Positions 33,315 to 47,010 are shown, counted from the first letter of the stretch. The stretch: 64,000 nucleotides of DNA from Tanypteryx hageni (GCA_028673005.1 CM054116.1:36862854-36926853), one strand, 5' to 3'. A program made the numbers and translations. Notes: generated by a model not told the origin, from the sequence alone.

Positions 33315-34490
33315 TTAAATTGTGTTAATCTGATTTACTAATCCTTCAATGTATATATATTTAAATATCAGAGATGTAGATGGGGGTATGTGCTGGTATA
33401 CACTGTATACCTAGTTCACAAGTAGATTTTTTATGCTGCTATTTGTTGGTTATCTATACCCTCTCCGCTTCTCTTCCACCTATTCTGGAGCATGTATTTA
33501 GTTCTGAAAACCCATTTTCCCCCACATAAATATAAAAAATATCTTTCATTAATAATATTTAAATGTTTTTGTTGCTATGAATACAGGATATGAACTAAAA
33601 CCACCTGAACTGATGATATATACAATCACAAGTATGATATGAAAAGATCTTAACAGTGTCCTTATCAAAATAGTCTCATTGCTGAGCCATACACTTCTCC
33701 CAACAGTGTTGCCATGCCTGGAAACATTTTTAGAAGTCCTGTTTTGTAATGTTCCTCAGAGCTACCATTGTTTTTACTTTCTCCATACAAAGTATAGGGG
33801 AAAGTGTTGTTTTCATGAAAAAAAATCGATTTCGAGATTTCAATGGAATTACACGTCTTGAGGTCCCCCTGAACACGTTTTGACCACTTTCTCGATGATG
33901 TCTGTGTATGTGACAGTTTTTGTTGGTGCTCTAACTGAAAAACTATTAATCAGGTCAATGCAAAATTTTATATTTAACATTATTATAAAAGTCACAAGAG
34001 TTTCATTAGTTTCTGGTAAAAATCAGTCAACCAGCAGTGGGTGTTTACTCTTGTCACTTATCAGTTATTTTGAAATAATTGCTTTAATACTTGATATATG
34101 TAAAAATGCACTGGAATAAATGTTGTAGGAAATATAAGTTTTTACAACCTTTGTTTGAAACATTTTTCCATATAATGCATTGTTTAAGAGATATCTTAAA
34201 AATTATATTTTTAGCTGCCACCACCTACCGGTGACTGTTGTAAACACTTTACGCTTAGTTATGTCTTATGTTAGTAACGCTCCTTTTTATTTTCTTAATT
34301 GTTGGAGCTTTGTAGCTATATCCAATATCAGAAGGCTATGGTTTGAGTTTATTTCTGTTATTTGTAAAGTCTAAAATTTTCTCGCAGTTTCTTAAAATAT
34401 TTATTATGTAACCTATTTGGAATTTTTAGAAACATTACAGATATGGAGAAAGTCATGTGCTGGCCATATCAGATTTTTCACTTCAGATGG
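33313..34490. other. Dispersed-repeat fragments, no gene
   Basis: On the minus strand near 33745-33610 the reading KQDF.KCFQAWQHCWEKCMAQ, stop, DYFDKDTVK resembles the C-terminus of a mariner-related transposase (FQ.W..RW.KC....GDYFEGD). From about 33757 to 33915 the sequence ACTTTCTCCATAC...CATGAAAAAAAATCGATTTC...GAACACGTTTTGACC is an inverted relative of 54370-54510. Further right, to 34490, nothing is recognised. Confidence 0.45.
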
Positions 34491-35057
34491 AGCCATTATA
34501 AATGCTTATAATTCAAGTGTATATGCCAGCAACTAATGCTGGTGATGATGAAGTAGATGAAATGTATGAACAGATTATGGAGAAATTGGAGGAGGGAAAA
34601 GATAGGATCACCACCATAGTAATGGGAGACTGGAACAGTGTTAAAAGAGCAATTGATGACATGAAAAGAAGGAAGGCTGTTGGGAGTGATGATATACCAG
34701 TGTACATTCTTAAGGTTTTGGGGTTGAAAGCAGTTAAGCAACCTACAAAATTCTTTAACCAAGTATATGATACTGGCATATGGCCTGAAGGCCACTGGGG
34801 AAAAAGAACAATGAAAAATTTGGAAGGATTACAGAACTATTAGTTTAATTTCTCATACAGCTAAAGTTCTAACCAGAATAATAACCAAAAGAATTGAAGG
34901 TAAAATAGAAAAGGACTGCAAGATAATAAGTTTGGTTTCAGAAGAGGAAGATGAACAAGAGATGCTATAGGATGTATGAGGATGATGATAAAAAGTGCTA
35001 GAAGTCAATATGGATATGTACTTTTGTTTTGTAGATTGGGAGAAAGCTTTTGACTGA

Positions 35058-35645
35058 GTGAAATGGGATAAAATGTTGGATATTTTAAATAAAATAGGGA
35101 TTGATTGGAAAGATAAAAGATTGCTTGAAAACCTTTACTTAGATCAAAAGATTGGAGTCAGGGTTGAAGAAGAAGAAACAGAAAGTACTTCAATAGGGAG
35201 GGGAGTGAGGCAGAGATGTCCTATTTCACCAGCGATATTTAATATTTATGCAGAAACAATAACAGAAGAAGCCTTGATGGAAGAGAAAGGATTTAAGATA
35301 GGAGGTGAAAGTATTACCACCATTAAATATGCAGATGATCAGAGATTAATAGCAGAAGGCGAGAAAGAACTTCAGAGGATGACAGACAGGCTAGTGGAGG
35401 TTGGCCAAAAATATGGAATGAAGATCAATGCTGGAAAAACAAAAGTCATGGTGGTTTCAAAGGAACATAAAGAATTAAATATAATGGTAAATGGCCAAAA
35501 ATTGGAAAAAGTAAGTAGTTTCAAATATCTTGGCAGTATTTTAGTGCAGGATGGAAGTAGTACACAGGGCATCAGAAGTAGGATTGCAATGGCAAAAGCA
35601 GCACTTAACGAGAAGAAGGAGCTTCTCACACAAGCAAGAAAATAA
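35058..35645 (+). pseudogene. LINE reverse transcriptase core (195 codons)
   Basis: Upstream, FVDWEKAFD is followed by a TGA and then VKWDKMLDILNKIGIDWKDK. The frame continues GRGVRQRCPISPAIFNIYAE (motif B; Q-R-C where Q-G-C is usual), TTIKYADDQRLIAEGEKEL (motif C, intact YADD), GMKINAGKTKVMVVS and KLEKVSSFKYLGSIL. It stops at 35643-35645 and the protein resumes in the neighbouring frame as MWVWRRMMKVKWTERKRNKE and KRKANWIGYTLRRQ up to the stop near 36066. The Gly-to-Arg change in motif B and several frame breaks make it inactive. The group is that of insect endonuclease-RT LINEs with GAT tails. Confidence 0.75.
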
Positions 35646-36066
35646 ATTTAGAAACAAGGAAGAAATTAGCAAAATGCTACATATGGAGCATAGCTCTTTA
35701 TGGTGCAGAGACATGGATGGTAAGGAGAAAGGAGGAAATATATTTAGTTTTGAGATGTGGGTATGGAGGAGGATGATGAAAGTGAAATGGACAGAGAGGA
35801 AGAGAAACAAAGAAGTATTAGAAATGGTGGGAGAAGAAAGGATGCTAATAAAAACAATCAGGAAAAGAAAAGCAAATTGGATAGGGTACACATTGAGAAG
35901 ACAGTGTTTACAAAGGACGATCTTAGAAGGAAAAATTAGCGGAATAAGAGGAAGAGGGAGAAAAAGAATAGGAATATTAGAGAATATAAAGCAGGAATAT
36001 AATACTTATAGAGGTATAAAAGAGGCTTCTAGGGAGAGAGAGAAATGGAGGCAGCGATTCAACTGA
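35646..36066 (+). pseudogene. LINE ORF2 C-terminal region
   Basis: This is the continuation of the RT protein in the next frame, highly basic, with MWVWRRMMKVKWTERK, EVLEMVGEERMLIKTIRKRK and RGRGRKRIGILENIKQEY, a conserved tail of this LINE group. It ends 30 bases before the GAT repeat. Confidence 0.7.
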
Positions 36067-36183
36067 AACCTGTCTATGGACAGCATGATGATGATCGTTG
36101 TCCAACTCCACCACTTTCAAACTTGACAACAATAAGGCCAACAAATATATAAAACTACCGTATTGTCCCATATTAAAATATTA

Positions 36184-36496
36184 AAAGAAAATAGTGATTG
36201 CCACAGACTGTAATATAGATCTGTTAAACAAAAATAATTCTACTTATAGTTCACAAAATAGTATTGTAAATAAATTTGTTAATTTAATTGAATCACAAGG
36301 GTACATGTATAATTTTGATGAACCTACTAGGGTAACACCTACAACAAAATCATGCATAGATAACATTGTTACTAATATGGCATATAATGATAAAGAACTC
36401 TTCCTCCTGGAGCCAGGATTATCAGACCACAGAGCACTTTTCATATCACTCCCAAAAAAATTAAATCTAATGAGAGGGTTATTCAAAATAAATTAA
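36184..36496 (+). pseudogene. Unit 2: LINE endonuclease C-terminal piece
   Basis: Identical in translation to the first-unit frame (DCNIDLLNKNN...GLSDHRALF), with the same frameshift in the seven-A run. Confidence 0.75.
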
Positions 36497-36736
36497 GTCG
36501 TGTTTTCAGCTTTGAAAATGTTGAGAAATTTAAGGATAGCATAAGGCAGATTCAATGGTCAGTAGACTTAGATAAAAGTGTTGATGAAAACTATAATATA
36601 TTTATCTCAAATTTCCTTAACTGTTTTAATCATGCAATTGCTTTGGTGTCCAGCAAACAAAGAGGAAAAATTTTTACCTCAAAGTGGATAACCACAGGAA
36701 TCATGACATCCATCAAACAAAAAAGAATATTGCATT

Positions 36737-38317
36737 ATGAAGCACGAGAAACTAAAAATGCATCAATTATTAATCATTATAAAAAATACAAAAATACTTA
36801 AGTCAGTCATCAACAAGGCAAAAATAATAGCAAATGATAAATATATTCTTTGTTCAAATAACACAAGTAAAGCAACTTGGACAATAGTAAAAAAAGAGCT
36901 AGGTTTGAAAGAAAATAAGAATAACGACATCTCAAACATTGTTCTGAATGATAACAGTACTTCTGATTCAGAAATTATTGCTGAGTCTTGCAACAGCTTT
37001 TTCCTAAATGCTGCAAAAGAATTACAGGTTAGTCCCTCAATCACCAAAGCCATGGCTAAAGTTAACTCCATAGTAATAAATCCTGCAATAACAAGTGCCA
37101 CCATTCTAAGTCCAGTAACTAAAGCTGAAGTAAAGAAATTCATATCTTGTTTAAAAAATAAAAAATCTAGTGTTTGGGATGAAGTGCCAGCATTTATAAT
37201 TAAAGAAGTGATGGAGTACATTACTGACCCACTCTGCAAAATAATAAATCAGTCATTTCATACAGGAACTTTTCCGGAAAGGCTGAAGTATACAATAGTT
37301 AGGCCGCTACATAAAGAAGGACCTCCTGAATTGTTAAACAATTACCGTCCAATATCTCTTTTGTCAAATTTTTCTAAAATATTTGAAATGGCTGCACAAA
37401 CCCGTCTTTCTAATCACTTAGAATATAATCACCTGTTATCAAATAGTCAGCATGGCTTTAGAAAGAAATACTCAACTACTACAGCATTAATAGACTTTGT
37501 AAATAATGTTTCTGAATCCATTGATCAATCACAGTCTACAGCAGGATTGATCTGTGACTTATCCAAAGCATTTGATTGTGTTAGACATGAAATATTAATC
37601 AGGAAATTAAAGCACTATGGTGTCCATAGCAATTCTCTCAAATGGTTTGAATCTTATCTTTCTAAACGCAAACAAAAAACAATAATTAGTAATAAGAATC
37701 AATCTTTTTGTTCAGAGTGGAGTGATATGAAAATAGGAGTGCCACAGGGATCTGTCCTTGGTCCACTACTTTTTATTGTTTATATGAATGATCTGCCCTA
37801 TGATGTGAAAGCAGACATTATCTTATGTGCGGATGATACATCAGCAATCTTAAAGGAAAAAACAATAGCAGATCTAGGTAAAAATTTGCTTCAAACAATA
37901 GAAAATATGGAGGAATGGTTTTCTGCAAATGGACTTAAGTTAACTAAAACTAATGTTATTAATTTTAGAACTGCCAAAAATAAAAAAATTGTCTTGGAAT
38001 CGATTAGTGAAAATTTTAATGTAAATATCAAGCACTCAACCAAGTTATTGGGAGTATATGTTGATGAGAATATGAAATGGAAAGACCAAATTAATAATTT
38101 AGCAGTAAGATTAAATAGAGCATGCTTCAATATGTCAATACTTGCATCAATAACTAGCATGCCAATCAGATTAGCAGTGTACTATGGGTATTTCTTTTCA
38201 ATACTTAAATACGGCATAATTTTGTGGGGAAATGCTTCTGGCTGGGAAACTATTTTTAAAATTCAAAAAAAAAGTGTTACGTATAATGACCGGCTCAGGC
38301 TTCAGAGATTCCTGTAA
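36737..38317 (+). pseudogene. Unit 2: LINE reverse transcriptase
   Basis: The 526-codon translation is identical to the first-unit RT, including motif C LCADD and the frame exit in the nine-A run (38264-38272). Shared frameshifts show the decay, or the error, predates or was copied with the duplication. Confidence 0.85.
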
Positions 38318-38666
38318 GCCAATATTTAAAAAATATAATATATTAACTCTTCCATCACTCTATTTTTATGAGCTAATAAGCTATGTCAATAAGAATCAAG
38401 ATTACTTTAAAAATCTTCAGTCTGAGCATCAATATGATACAAGAGGCAAAGATAACTTGAATCTACCACAGCATAAATTAAAAGTAATGGAAAATAGTCC
38501 ATATTATAATGGTATCAAAGTTTATAATAAATTGTCCATAAAATTTAGAGAAAAATGTAATAATGTAAAATATTTCCAAGAGAAAGTGAAAGAGTTTCTG
38601 TTAAAAAAGTGTTATTATTCAGTAAGGGAATATATGGAAGACAATGATGTGTCATTGATTGATTAA
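38273..38666 (+). pseudogene. Unit 2: LINE ORF2 C-terminal region
   Basis: Same frame and sequence as 20374-20767, ending YMEDNDVSLID, then the (ATTCT)n tail near 38852-38872. Confidence 0.75.
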
Positions 38667-38872
38667 TGTAATGTTAAGTATATTGTGAATTATAATTCAA
38701 TGTAACATTTATATTGTAATGTATGTGTAACGTGTAACAGTTAATGTATGTATGTGTAACATGTAACAGCTAATGTAAGTATGTATTTGACGAGACACCT
38801 ATTTACTGACAGACTTGTACTGAAACCATGTAAATGTAATGTGTCAATAAAAATTCTATTCTATTCTATTCT

Positions 38873-39360
38873 AAACAGGGGCTTGAATAAAAAAAAATTT
38901 CAAACACAAGAATTGCACAATAACATACACGAACCCACATAGTTTGAAAAACTTACTGGATAGCACCAAAGAAAGAACTGAGAACCTGAACAAATCCGGA
39001 ATTTATAAAATACAATGTTCACATTGCAATTTAATGTACATAGGACAAACCAGACGAAAACTAATAACATGATTCAAAGAACACTTAGCCCATTACAAAC
39101 ACAATCGTTTTGAGAAATCAAGCGTAGCCACTCATATCCTCGAAACTGGACACAGTATACACCTAGAGGATTTAACCTTGTTAACTTCAGCCAACCATTC
39201 ACTTAACTCTTTAGAAAATCTGCATATCTATAAAAACAGAAACAATCTCATGAACACAGATACTGAATTTAATAAAACTTTATATAAATTGACCAAACTT
39301 AACAATACTGACGCACAAATTTCTTTTCGATCCTCAAATGTTTTTCGGTCTTCGTTATAA
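38873..39360 (+). pseudogene. Unit 2: Penelope-like GIY-YIG domain
   Basis: Same GIYKIQCSHCNLMYIG core and same in-frame TGA (39070-39072) as the first unit. Confidence 0.85.
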
Positions 39361-39648
39361 TCTTTTCTTCTAATTTCGTCACAGTTGAACTCTGTTCACT
39401 GCCAAGGCAGGTTCTCCCCTGAAGATGCCCACTTAGTCGGCGAAATGCATAGGGCTTATCCTATAATTTTTGGCTGAAGGAGTTTTCTACCACTGTTCAA
39501 CTTGAAGCAAAGTATTCATTAGCTACCACCTACTACGGGGAATGTGTTCATCAAAACATTATATTCATTTATTTATTTATTTTTCCATTTTTTTCTAGCA
39601 AATTATTATGTGATCGTGTGAGTTTCTTCTTGGTTACTACAGTAGTTA

Positions 39649-39864
39649 ATTCAATATAACTTTTATTTTGTCTTTATTTAACCAAATTGTATGAATTGTA
39701 GAAGTTGGGAAGTTAAACTTATGGGCAATATCACTCTGACATCCACCTTTTTAAATTCACTGAACCAATTTAAACTTTTCCTCAAGATTTATGCTTTTTC
39801 TTGCTAATTTAGCATTATTTCCAGCACTTTTATTATCTTCACTCAATTTTCTGTTTTCCCCCAT
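39649..39864 (-). pseudogene. Unit 2: pogo/Tigger HTH fragment
   Basis: Copy of 21750-21965 with the same two internal stops. The associated terminal-repeat-like stretch recurs at about 40253-40345 and contains the C/G difference at 40363 just outside it. Confidence 0.6.
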
Positions 39865-41628
39865 GATTTATTTAAATTAATTTTCTACTATTTACCAGGA
39901 ATGGACTGGTTGGCCAGGCAATCTCCCTGTGGGCTGGTGCTTTCAGGGCTGATTGGGCAGGCTGACTCAATTGGATATTAGGACTGCTATTTACTGTTAA
40001 ATATTTATTTTGCACTAGAAATTAAGCAAAATAACTATGGTGCATTACAATTGAACTGATGATGTCAAAACTGAAGATGTTGGATGTTGCGCAAAAGTAA
40101 ACTAAAACAAAACAAAACCTACAAAAATGCATATGATGCACAGTATTTTAATGTTATAGTACAGTATTTATTTTTTATTTTATTTTTTTAACTTTTTCAA
40201 AAATAAAAATTTGTCACAAGATACAAATTGTACTGTATTAAAATTGCGCTAAATACCATATTTACATGAATTCAAGATGAGGTTTTTTCCAAATTTCACC
40301 TTGCAAAAAATGAGGGTTGTCTTAAATTCGAGTATGTAATGGTATACCATAAATACACCACAGGCAATTTTATTTATTTATATATATAATAGAGATGTGA
40401 TATGGTTATTTAATGTCATAAATTGTGTTGTGTATTAGATCATTTCTAAAATTTAGGGTGGTAAGAAGAAAAAACAAAAATCTCATAGAATTGATGAATA
40501 GACATCTATTTTATTAATGTGGAACAGAAACAATATACTTCACAGAACTGAATTAAACTATAAAGATATAATGTGGAAAAATTTAATCATAAGCTAATCA
40601 AGAGAAAATATAAGCTATTAAATTATGAATCAACATTTCTAGGAATGAGGCAATAGGTGGCTTTGAAGCTAGAAGATATTTTGATTACTCATAATGAGGT
40701 ATTAATTTTAAAACAAGTAGAAGAATTTTCTACCATACTGTATTGAAATACATTAACTGAAAGTAAGTAAACAAAGGAAGAAACTTGCCTACCAAAGGGT
40801 TTTCAGATATTCTTCCAGAAATCATGTGACATGCCATCAAGAACATGACGAAAAAGGTTGTTGTAATTAATGGCATCACAGAAGAAATATTCAAGACTTC
40901 TACCTCATGCATAAGGAGAAAAAACATACTAAAGTTACAAAACCATGAAGTATCTTTCTTTTGCAAAAAAGGTTGCAAAGAAGATTTGAGTATTTACTAC
41001 CCAATTTAACAGCATTTGAAAAATTTACAAAATACTTTCGTAGATACTTAATATCCAAATTTCAAAACATCTTGACTCAGCCTGACCATGAGAACAAATG
41101 GGATTTTTCAAAAAGTATAACATGATGAATCACATCTGTAGCATATTGATTCATTGGTAGTCAGAGAGATAATCAGCAAGTATGATTTACATATTGGTAT
41201 TGCAAATGCAAAAAATCATTCAACTCTATCTAAAACTCATCCATATTTAATGCACTGAAGAAACAAGGAAAAAAATGTTCATATCTTTAATAAAAAATAT
41301 CTACAAAAATATGATGTCATCTTGAAGAAGAGGATCTCTATTTGCTGTAAAAATAATGAAGACTATTCACACACATGCTCTGGACACATGTGTAGGTTTA
41401 TGGGATGTTACTCCTCTCGAGAGACCCAATAGAACAGTCACACACCATGAACACTTTGCATACACAAAATACTCGGGTTTGCAGGAAAATAATCCTTGCC
41501 AGTGACTGCAATTCATCCATCTTCACATACACAAGTTTGTGGGATGTTATTCCATTACAGGGGATATACCAATCACACGAATGAACACATGGGTTTAGGG
41601 GTGATTAACCTCTCCAGGGACCCAATAA

Positions 41629-41949
41629 AACAGGCACTCACAGATACACGAAGAGTATTAAATCTATGCTTTGCCAATGACAATGTATTGTTTGCATGAA
41701 GCCCAGAAGAGCTCCAAGTAACTGTAATGGACAAGCAGAAATTATGGATATAAATTAATCTTAATAAAACTAATGTCATGTACAACTCTTTTACAGATTC
41801 TCAGAATATATACATCAAAGGAGTAGAACTTCATTAATTTTCAAGTTATGTTTATTTGGATCGACTCACTACAATAATAAAATTACATTTTGGAGATATC
41901 TACAGGAGAATGAATATGGTATGGAGTGCATTCAGACAATATGCAAGCG
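41629..41949 (+). pseudogene. Unit 2: LINE RT 3' fragment
   Basis: Copy of 23730-24050 (LCFANDNVLFA...), with no difference noticed. Confidence 0.6.
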
Positions 41950-42353
41950 TCTTACTTACTAGTATAATCCTCATACTATTTTCTTTTGCAACCAAACATT
42001 TGAGGATTAATATTTTCAACTTTTCAAATCTAAAATTTTGGGTTGTAAAATTATTCTAATACAAGGATTATGTCTGCAAATAGACTATTTTAAAATAAAA
42101 CCATGGTAGAGGGGTGCTTAGCATTTCTGGCTCGTAATGGCAAAGGCATGCATGTATATGCTCATCTTTGTCATAACTTTCACGACATTTAGAGCAGTGG
42201 TTTCCAATGTCTCATTGGGGTGCCATAGCTGATTTTTAGGGATGCGATGAAAAACTTTGTTTGCCAGACAAATCAATGTATTGGATGTGCTGATAGGTAA
42301 TTAGGGCATTAATTTTTTCTCTTATAATTTCATTATGGTATAGTATCAATTAA

Positions 42354-43079
42354 CCTTTTTGCTGCTATGGACTTGAAGCTTCTGTGTCAGCCATGTGCGC
42401 AGAGTTCAGTGATCTTGGAGCACCCCTGTGCTGAATACTTTCTCTAGGAGCTCTGCATCTACGTTCTTTTGTTCGTCTTTTAATCCCTTTGTATTTTAAA
42501 AGTTATTTTGTCAATCATTTACATTCATATTGATTATTAACCATCTCGAAAAAATACTTTCATCTTTTTTGTTGATTCTTTTTATTAATAGCAAAAGAAA
42601 ACAAAAGAATCTAAACGCGACTAAAAAAAGTTGGTTTGAGAACGGGATGTATTACGTATGAAAGTTGACACAGAACTGAAGATATTTCTGGCTTTTTTCA
42701 GTCTGTTTTAGGGCATAGAGGGTGAGAAAAATGATGGCCAAGGGACGAAAAAGGTTTTATGCGGGTGCAAAAAGCCCAGGGAAACGAAGTAGAAGCAGCC
42801 TTTTTCATCATCCAAGGTTAGACTAAAAACAGATTGAAAATATGTGTCTACGTCATCTACAGAGTGCCTAAAACATCTGTTAGTACCACAAAAATCCACG
42901 GCACTTCATTAGCATCGATACGACTGAAAGTGTTTTGAGCAGCGAACGGAAAAGCTTGAAACGCATATATGTGTCGTTAGCAGTCAAGACACCACTCTGC
43001 CTGCCCGCATATATGCATCGATAGCAGTAGCGGCTGTGCGCTACCTCGACGCGTATATGCGTCAATAGCAGCGAAAGGG
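42354..43079. mobile_element. Unit 2: piggyBac-type MITE
   Basis: Copy of 24455-25180, bounded by TTAA at 42350-42353 and 43080-43083. Confidence 0.65.
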
Positions 43080-43932
43080 TTAATGGATGCATCCAAATGC
43101 TGTAATACCCATATACAAGGGGCAAGAGGGGACATTTTCTCTCCCCTAAATTTCATGAAAAATTGCACATAATACATATAAAAGCCCATATCTTTTCATT
43201 GTTTGGTTATATATTATACAGCTTTTGTCTCACCCTGAAAAGATTTCTCCGGGCACCCATGCCCAAATGTAAAAATATAAAAACCTTGTTTCTAGGCTGG
43301 GTTGCTGTGAAATTCTTTTTATTTTTGAAAGGGTGCTATGCATTTAGAAAGTTAGGGAATAACTGACTTAATGTGACATATATAATTGGGAAACCTGTTT
43401 TTGTTTAATAAATTATTATAATTATTATTACTAAATATAGTCTCAAAGGAAATTTTATGACCAGTGTGTTCTGATTTGCAGGTGCAAAACATGGACCATG
43501 AATACTGGAATTATCCAGCACCTAAAAACAACTCAGAGGATCATGGAGAAGATGGGTCCACTGCCATCTAGCATGAAGTGCAAATATGGTTTCTTAGGAA
43601 AAATTATATAATATTTGGAAAGCACAATGGAAAATGTACATCCTAATTTAATATGCCTGAATGCATATAATAGACTGCAAAAGTTGGTGGAAAGCAGGAG
43701 AAAAATTCTGCCTTGGCTAGGAATTGAACCAGTGTCTTTCACTTGCTAGGAGTTAGATGAATAAAATAGACAAAATTGATGGATGAAAAAAAAGTAACAA
43801 CATTTTGAGAAAAATAGGAGAGAAGACAATGATAATACACTAGATGTAGCGTATTATCATTACTGGCAGTAGCTTAGTGGGAAATATAAGCCCCTACCAA
43901 AAAATATGGGATTCACACTGTCAAATCATGGC

Positions 43933-45342
43933 CGTTCCAGGACATATTGTCCAAAGACATTTCTTCCAAAGACATTTTGTCCAAGGACATTTTGTCCAAA
44001 GACATTTCATCCAGTAGTTATTTTGTCCAAAGACAATTTATCCAGTGGATATTTCATCCAAAGATAATTCGTCCAATGGATATTTCATCCAATAGATATT
44101 TTGTCCAAAGACATTTTGTCCAATGTTTATTTCGTCCTACATTTTGTCCAATTAATATTATATAGACATTTCATACAGAGAAATAGGAATGGGGAACAGG
44201 GGGAGGGCACAAGGAAACTTCAACTGATATAGACGATATGCATATCTATCAATTTGGAATTATACATAGATTTCATAAAAGTATAAATTGAAATGGAAAG
44301 AACTGCAGGGAAGGGGGGGGGGGTACAAATAACCTTCATCTGATATAGGTGATATGGGTGTCTATCAACTCATACCATGTATTACCCTATGCCAATGATA
44401 GCCAGGAAGGTGAGATTATCAACAACTGAATATAGTTTGTTTTTGTTACTTTTTATGCATTATGTTTTATGTTAATTTGTTTAATACCTAGCAACTCACC
44501 AGACAGTACTTTCCATTTTAATTTATGCTTATATAAAATCTATGTTTAATTCAGAATCAATAGACACCCATATCGTCTATATCAGATAGGTTTACTTGTA
44601 CCCCCTAAGTGAAACCCCTTCCCTGCGGTGCTTTCCATTTTAATTTATGCTTTTATAAAATCTATGCTTAATTCCAAGTTGATAGGCACCCATATCAGAT
44701 GAAGTTTCCTTGTACACCCCCATCCCCCCTTCCCTACCATTGCTTTCCATTTTAATTTACGCTTTTATAAAATCCATGTTTAATTCCGATTCAAAGGACA
44801 CCCATATTGCCTATACCAGATGAAGTTTCCTTCCCCCCTTCCCTGCAGTGCTTTCTGTTTTAATTTACGATTTTATAAAATCTGTTTAATTCCGAGTCAA
44901 TAGACATCCGTATCGCCTATATCAAATGAAGTTTCCTTGTCCCCCCATTCCTCCCCCTTCCCTGCCATTTTAATTTACGCAATGGACACCCATATTGCCT
45001 ATATCAAATGCTGTTTCCTTTTCCCATCCCTATTTCTCTGTACGAAATGTCTATATAATATTAATTAGACGAAATGTCGGATGAAATAAACATTGGATGA
45101 AATTTCTTTGAACGAAATATCTATTGGATGAAATGTCTTTGGTCAAAATATCCATTGGACGAGTTGTCTTTGGACAAAATATCCATTGGATGAATTGTAT
45201 GTGGATGAAATGTCTTTGGATGAAATATCCATTGGACAAAATGTCGTTGGATGAAATGTCCTTGGACGAAATGCCCTTAGATGAAATGTCTTTGGACGAA
45301 ATGTCCTTGGAGAAAATGTCTTGGATGAAATGTCTGTGAACC
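43933..45342. mobile_element. Unit 2: foldback-like element
   Basis: Copy of 26034-27442 with one extra G in the G-run at about 44312; flanking ATCATGGC at 43925-43932 and 45343-45350. Confidence 0.65.
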
Positions 45343-45689
45343 ATCATGGCATATATGATTCAGAGGGGTGTTGGGGCTCCTATCCACCGTGGACTGGCAC
45401 TGCGGTGGCAGTGGAACTTGAACTTGTAATAGCACATGCTTCCTTTATTACACTATGGCACGTGGGGTGGGAGAAAACCAATAATTGCAATACTATAATT
45501 TTAAAAAATTTAAAGCATAAATAACTGTTTTATTGACCTTTTCACATTGAAAAAATTATAAAGATATAATAACGACAAATTGAAGACGGTAAAAATAACA
45601 TTTTTTTGAAAGTACATACAAGAAAAGATTGGTTTCCGTAGCATCAAGTTCATGTTGGAAATTATACTTTGGACTGTTCTTATTTTTAT

Positions 45690-46364
45690 ATTTGTGTAAT
45701 ACTCAGTTTCCTCTAGGAGAGAATCAGGAAAATATAATTGCCACATACCTAAAATGTCTGTAACCCCACGAGCATTTCCCACTGGTCCCGGAAGATATCT
45801 TACTAAGTTACACTTTTCAACCTGAGTCCTTTTCGGGGGCCTTACTGCCCATTCTGTCATTCCATCTTTTCCAGTAAATACAAGCCTTTTGATGGATGTT
45901 CGTAATCATCTTTGCTTTCCTCTTATGCAGAGTCGTGTTCCGATTGAGTAGTAATGCCCTCTGGAATGTCATCATCAATATTGCCCAAATCTGCATTTTC
46001 TTCATCAGTGTCACAATCAAACATTTCTAATATATACAAACGTTTGACTTCGTTCATGGTGAAAAATACAATATACTTTCTAAAAATCAAAATAAATCTA
46101 TAATATTGAAAAGAAAATAAAGAATAAATAAAGGAGACCAAAATATAGACTATACTTACCTGAGAGCATGCACGGCAGGGAATCGACCAATATGGATAGA
46201 AAAGACATGCACATGTTCTTTGGCCACCAGCTGAACTTTAACTGAGTTTAAAGTGGCAAACAGGAAAGTAGACAGCGTATAAACGCTACATTGTGGCAGA
46301 ACGCTTAGATATACAAATTATTTGAAACGGGCAGGGATTTGCCACTGGCGCATGCTATGGCGGG
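45690..46364 (-). pseudogene. Unit 2: piggyBac transposase N-terminus and 5' end
   Basis: Copy of 27790-28464, with TTAA at 46365-46368 and ATG at 46057; the same stop after EHDSA. Confidence 0.65.
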
Positions 46365-46516
46365 TTAACTATACCTCCGATCATTAGTTATTGTAATCAT
46401 AAGCGGATTTTCAAAACTTGATATTTTGAAAAAGGTGCTGTTTATTGTTACCAGCTGCTTAGTGTTGTCAATGAAACTGAACCCAATGAGGTCACATTAA
46501 GTAGCACATATTATAC

Positions 46517-46780
46517 TAGTGGTTCTTAAACTTTCAATTGTTGTGGCCCTCTTGAATATCATGTGGCTCCTTTTGAATTGAAAATAGTAAAAATAAAAAA
46601 CTTTAACACAAATTTATTTATTTTATAATACTATTAATAATTTTATAACATTCTATTTCATAAAATTCTCTAATAAAATTTTATTATTCATGAAAATTGT
46701 ATTTTTTGGCATTTCACCTTGCATTCAAAATAAATTTGCAGCTCTCTGGTGGGCCACAGCTCTTATTTTGAGAAACACTG
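46517..46780. mobile_element. Unit 2: hAT MITE
   Basis: Copy of 28617-28880 with TATTATAC on both sides (46509-46516 and 46781-46788). Confidence 0.75.
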
Positions 46781-46788
46781 TATTATAC

Positions 46789-47010
46789 TACTGATAATAA
46801 AGAGGACAGCTGACTGGATTGGGTATTTCTTGAGGAGAGGGAGCATGGTTAAAGAAATGATTGAAGGCAAATGAGGAGGACAAAAGAAAAGATTTCATCT
46901 TATAGGAAACTTGAAGTGGAAAGAGTTAGTATAAAATGAAGAAGGGCACAGAGGACAGAATAGAGTGTAGACTCTGGTTTAATCCATTATCATGGGCCTG
47001 TCAGCAGACT
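46789..47010 (+). pseudogene. Unit 2: LINE ORF2 C-terminal fragment
   Basis: Copy of 28889-29110. Confidence 0.55.

Larger units (their letters stand above)
18197..36095. repeat. First unit of a 17.9-kb direct tandem duplication
   Basis: This unit and 36096-53989 are the same sequence in the same orientation, offset by 17,899 bases at the start, 17,900 after a G-run (10 versus 11 G at about 26413 and 44312) and 17,894 after an AT microsatellite (6 bases shorter in unit two). Differences noticed by reading: 21615 G/A, 22464 C/G, 34078 A/C. The unit starts inside the Penelope-like RT and ends in the GAT tail of a LINE, so neither border is a transposon end. Confidence 0.9.
34490..36095 (+). 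mobile_element. LINE with (GAT)n tail, endonuclease and RT joined by deletion
   Basis: The span runs from a partial endonuclease through RT to a 3' UTR (CCTGTCTATGGACAGC) and a (GAT)n tail at about 36086-36095, where the large duplication unit ends. A short frame (34502-34843) joins the endonuclease block VYMPATNAGDDEV...TIVMGDWNSV directly to KRAIDDMKRRKAVGSDDIPV, the start of the RT region. At least 200 residues that normally lie between them are therefore missing. Confidence 0.7.
36096..39536 (+). mobile_element. Unit 2: partial Penelope-like element with nested LINE
   Basis: Only the last 79 bases of Penelope RT coding precede the LINE (36175-38872). The GIY-YIG domain and terminal arm follow to 39536, with GGGGAATGTG at 39537-39546. 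The inverted 5' arm is absent here because the duplication started downstream of it. Confidence 0.8.
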
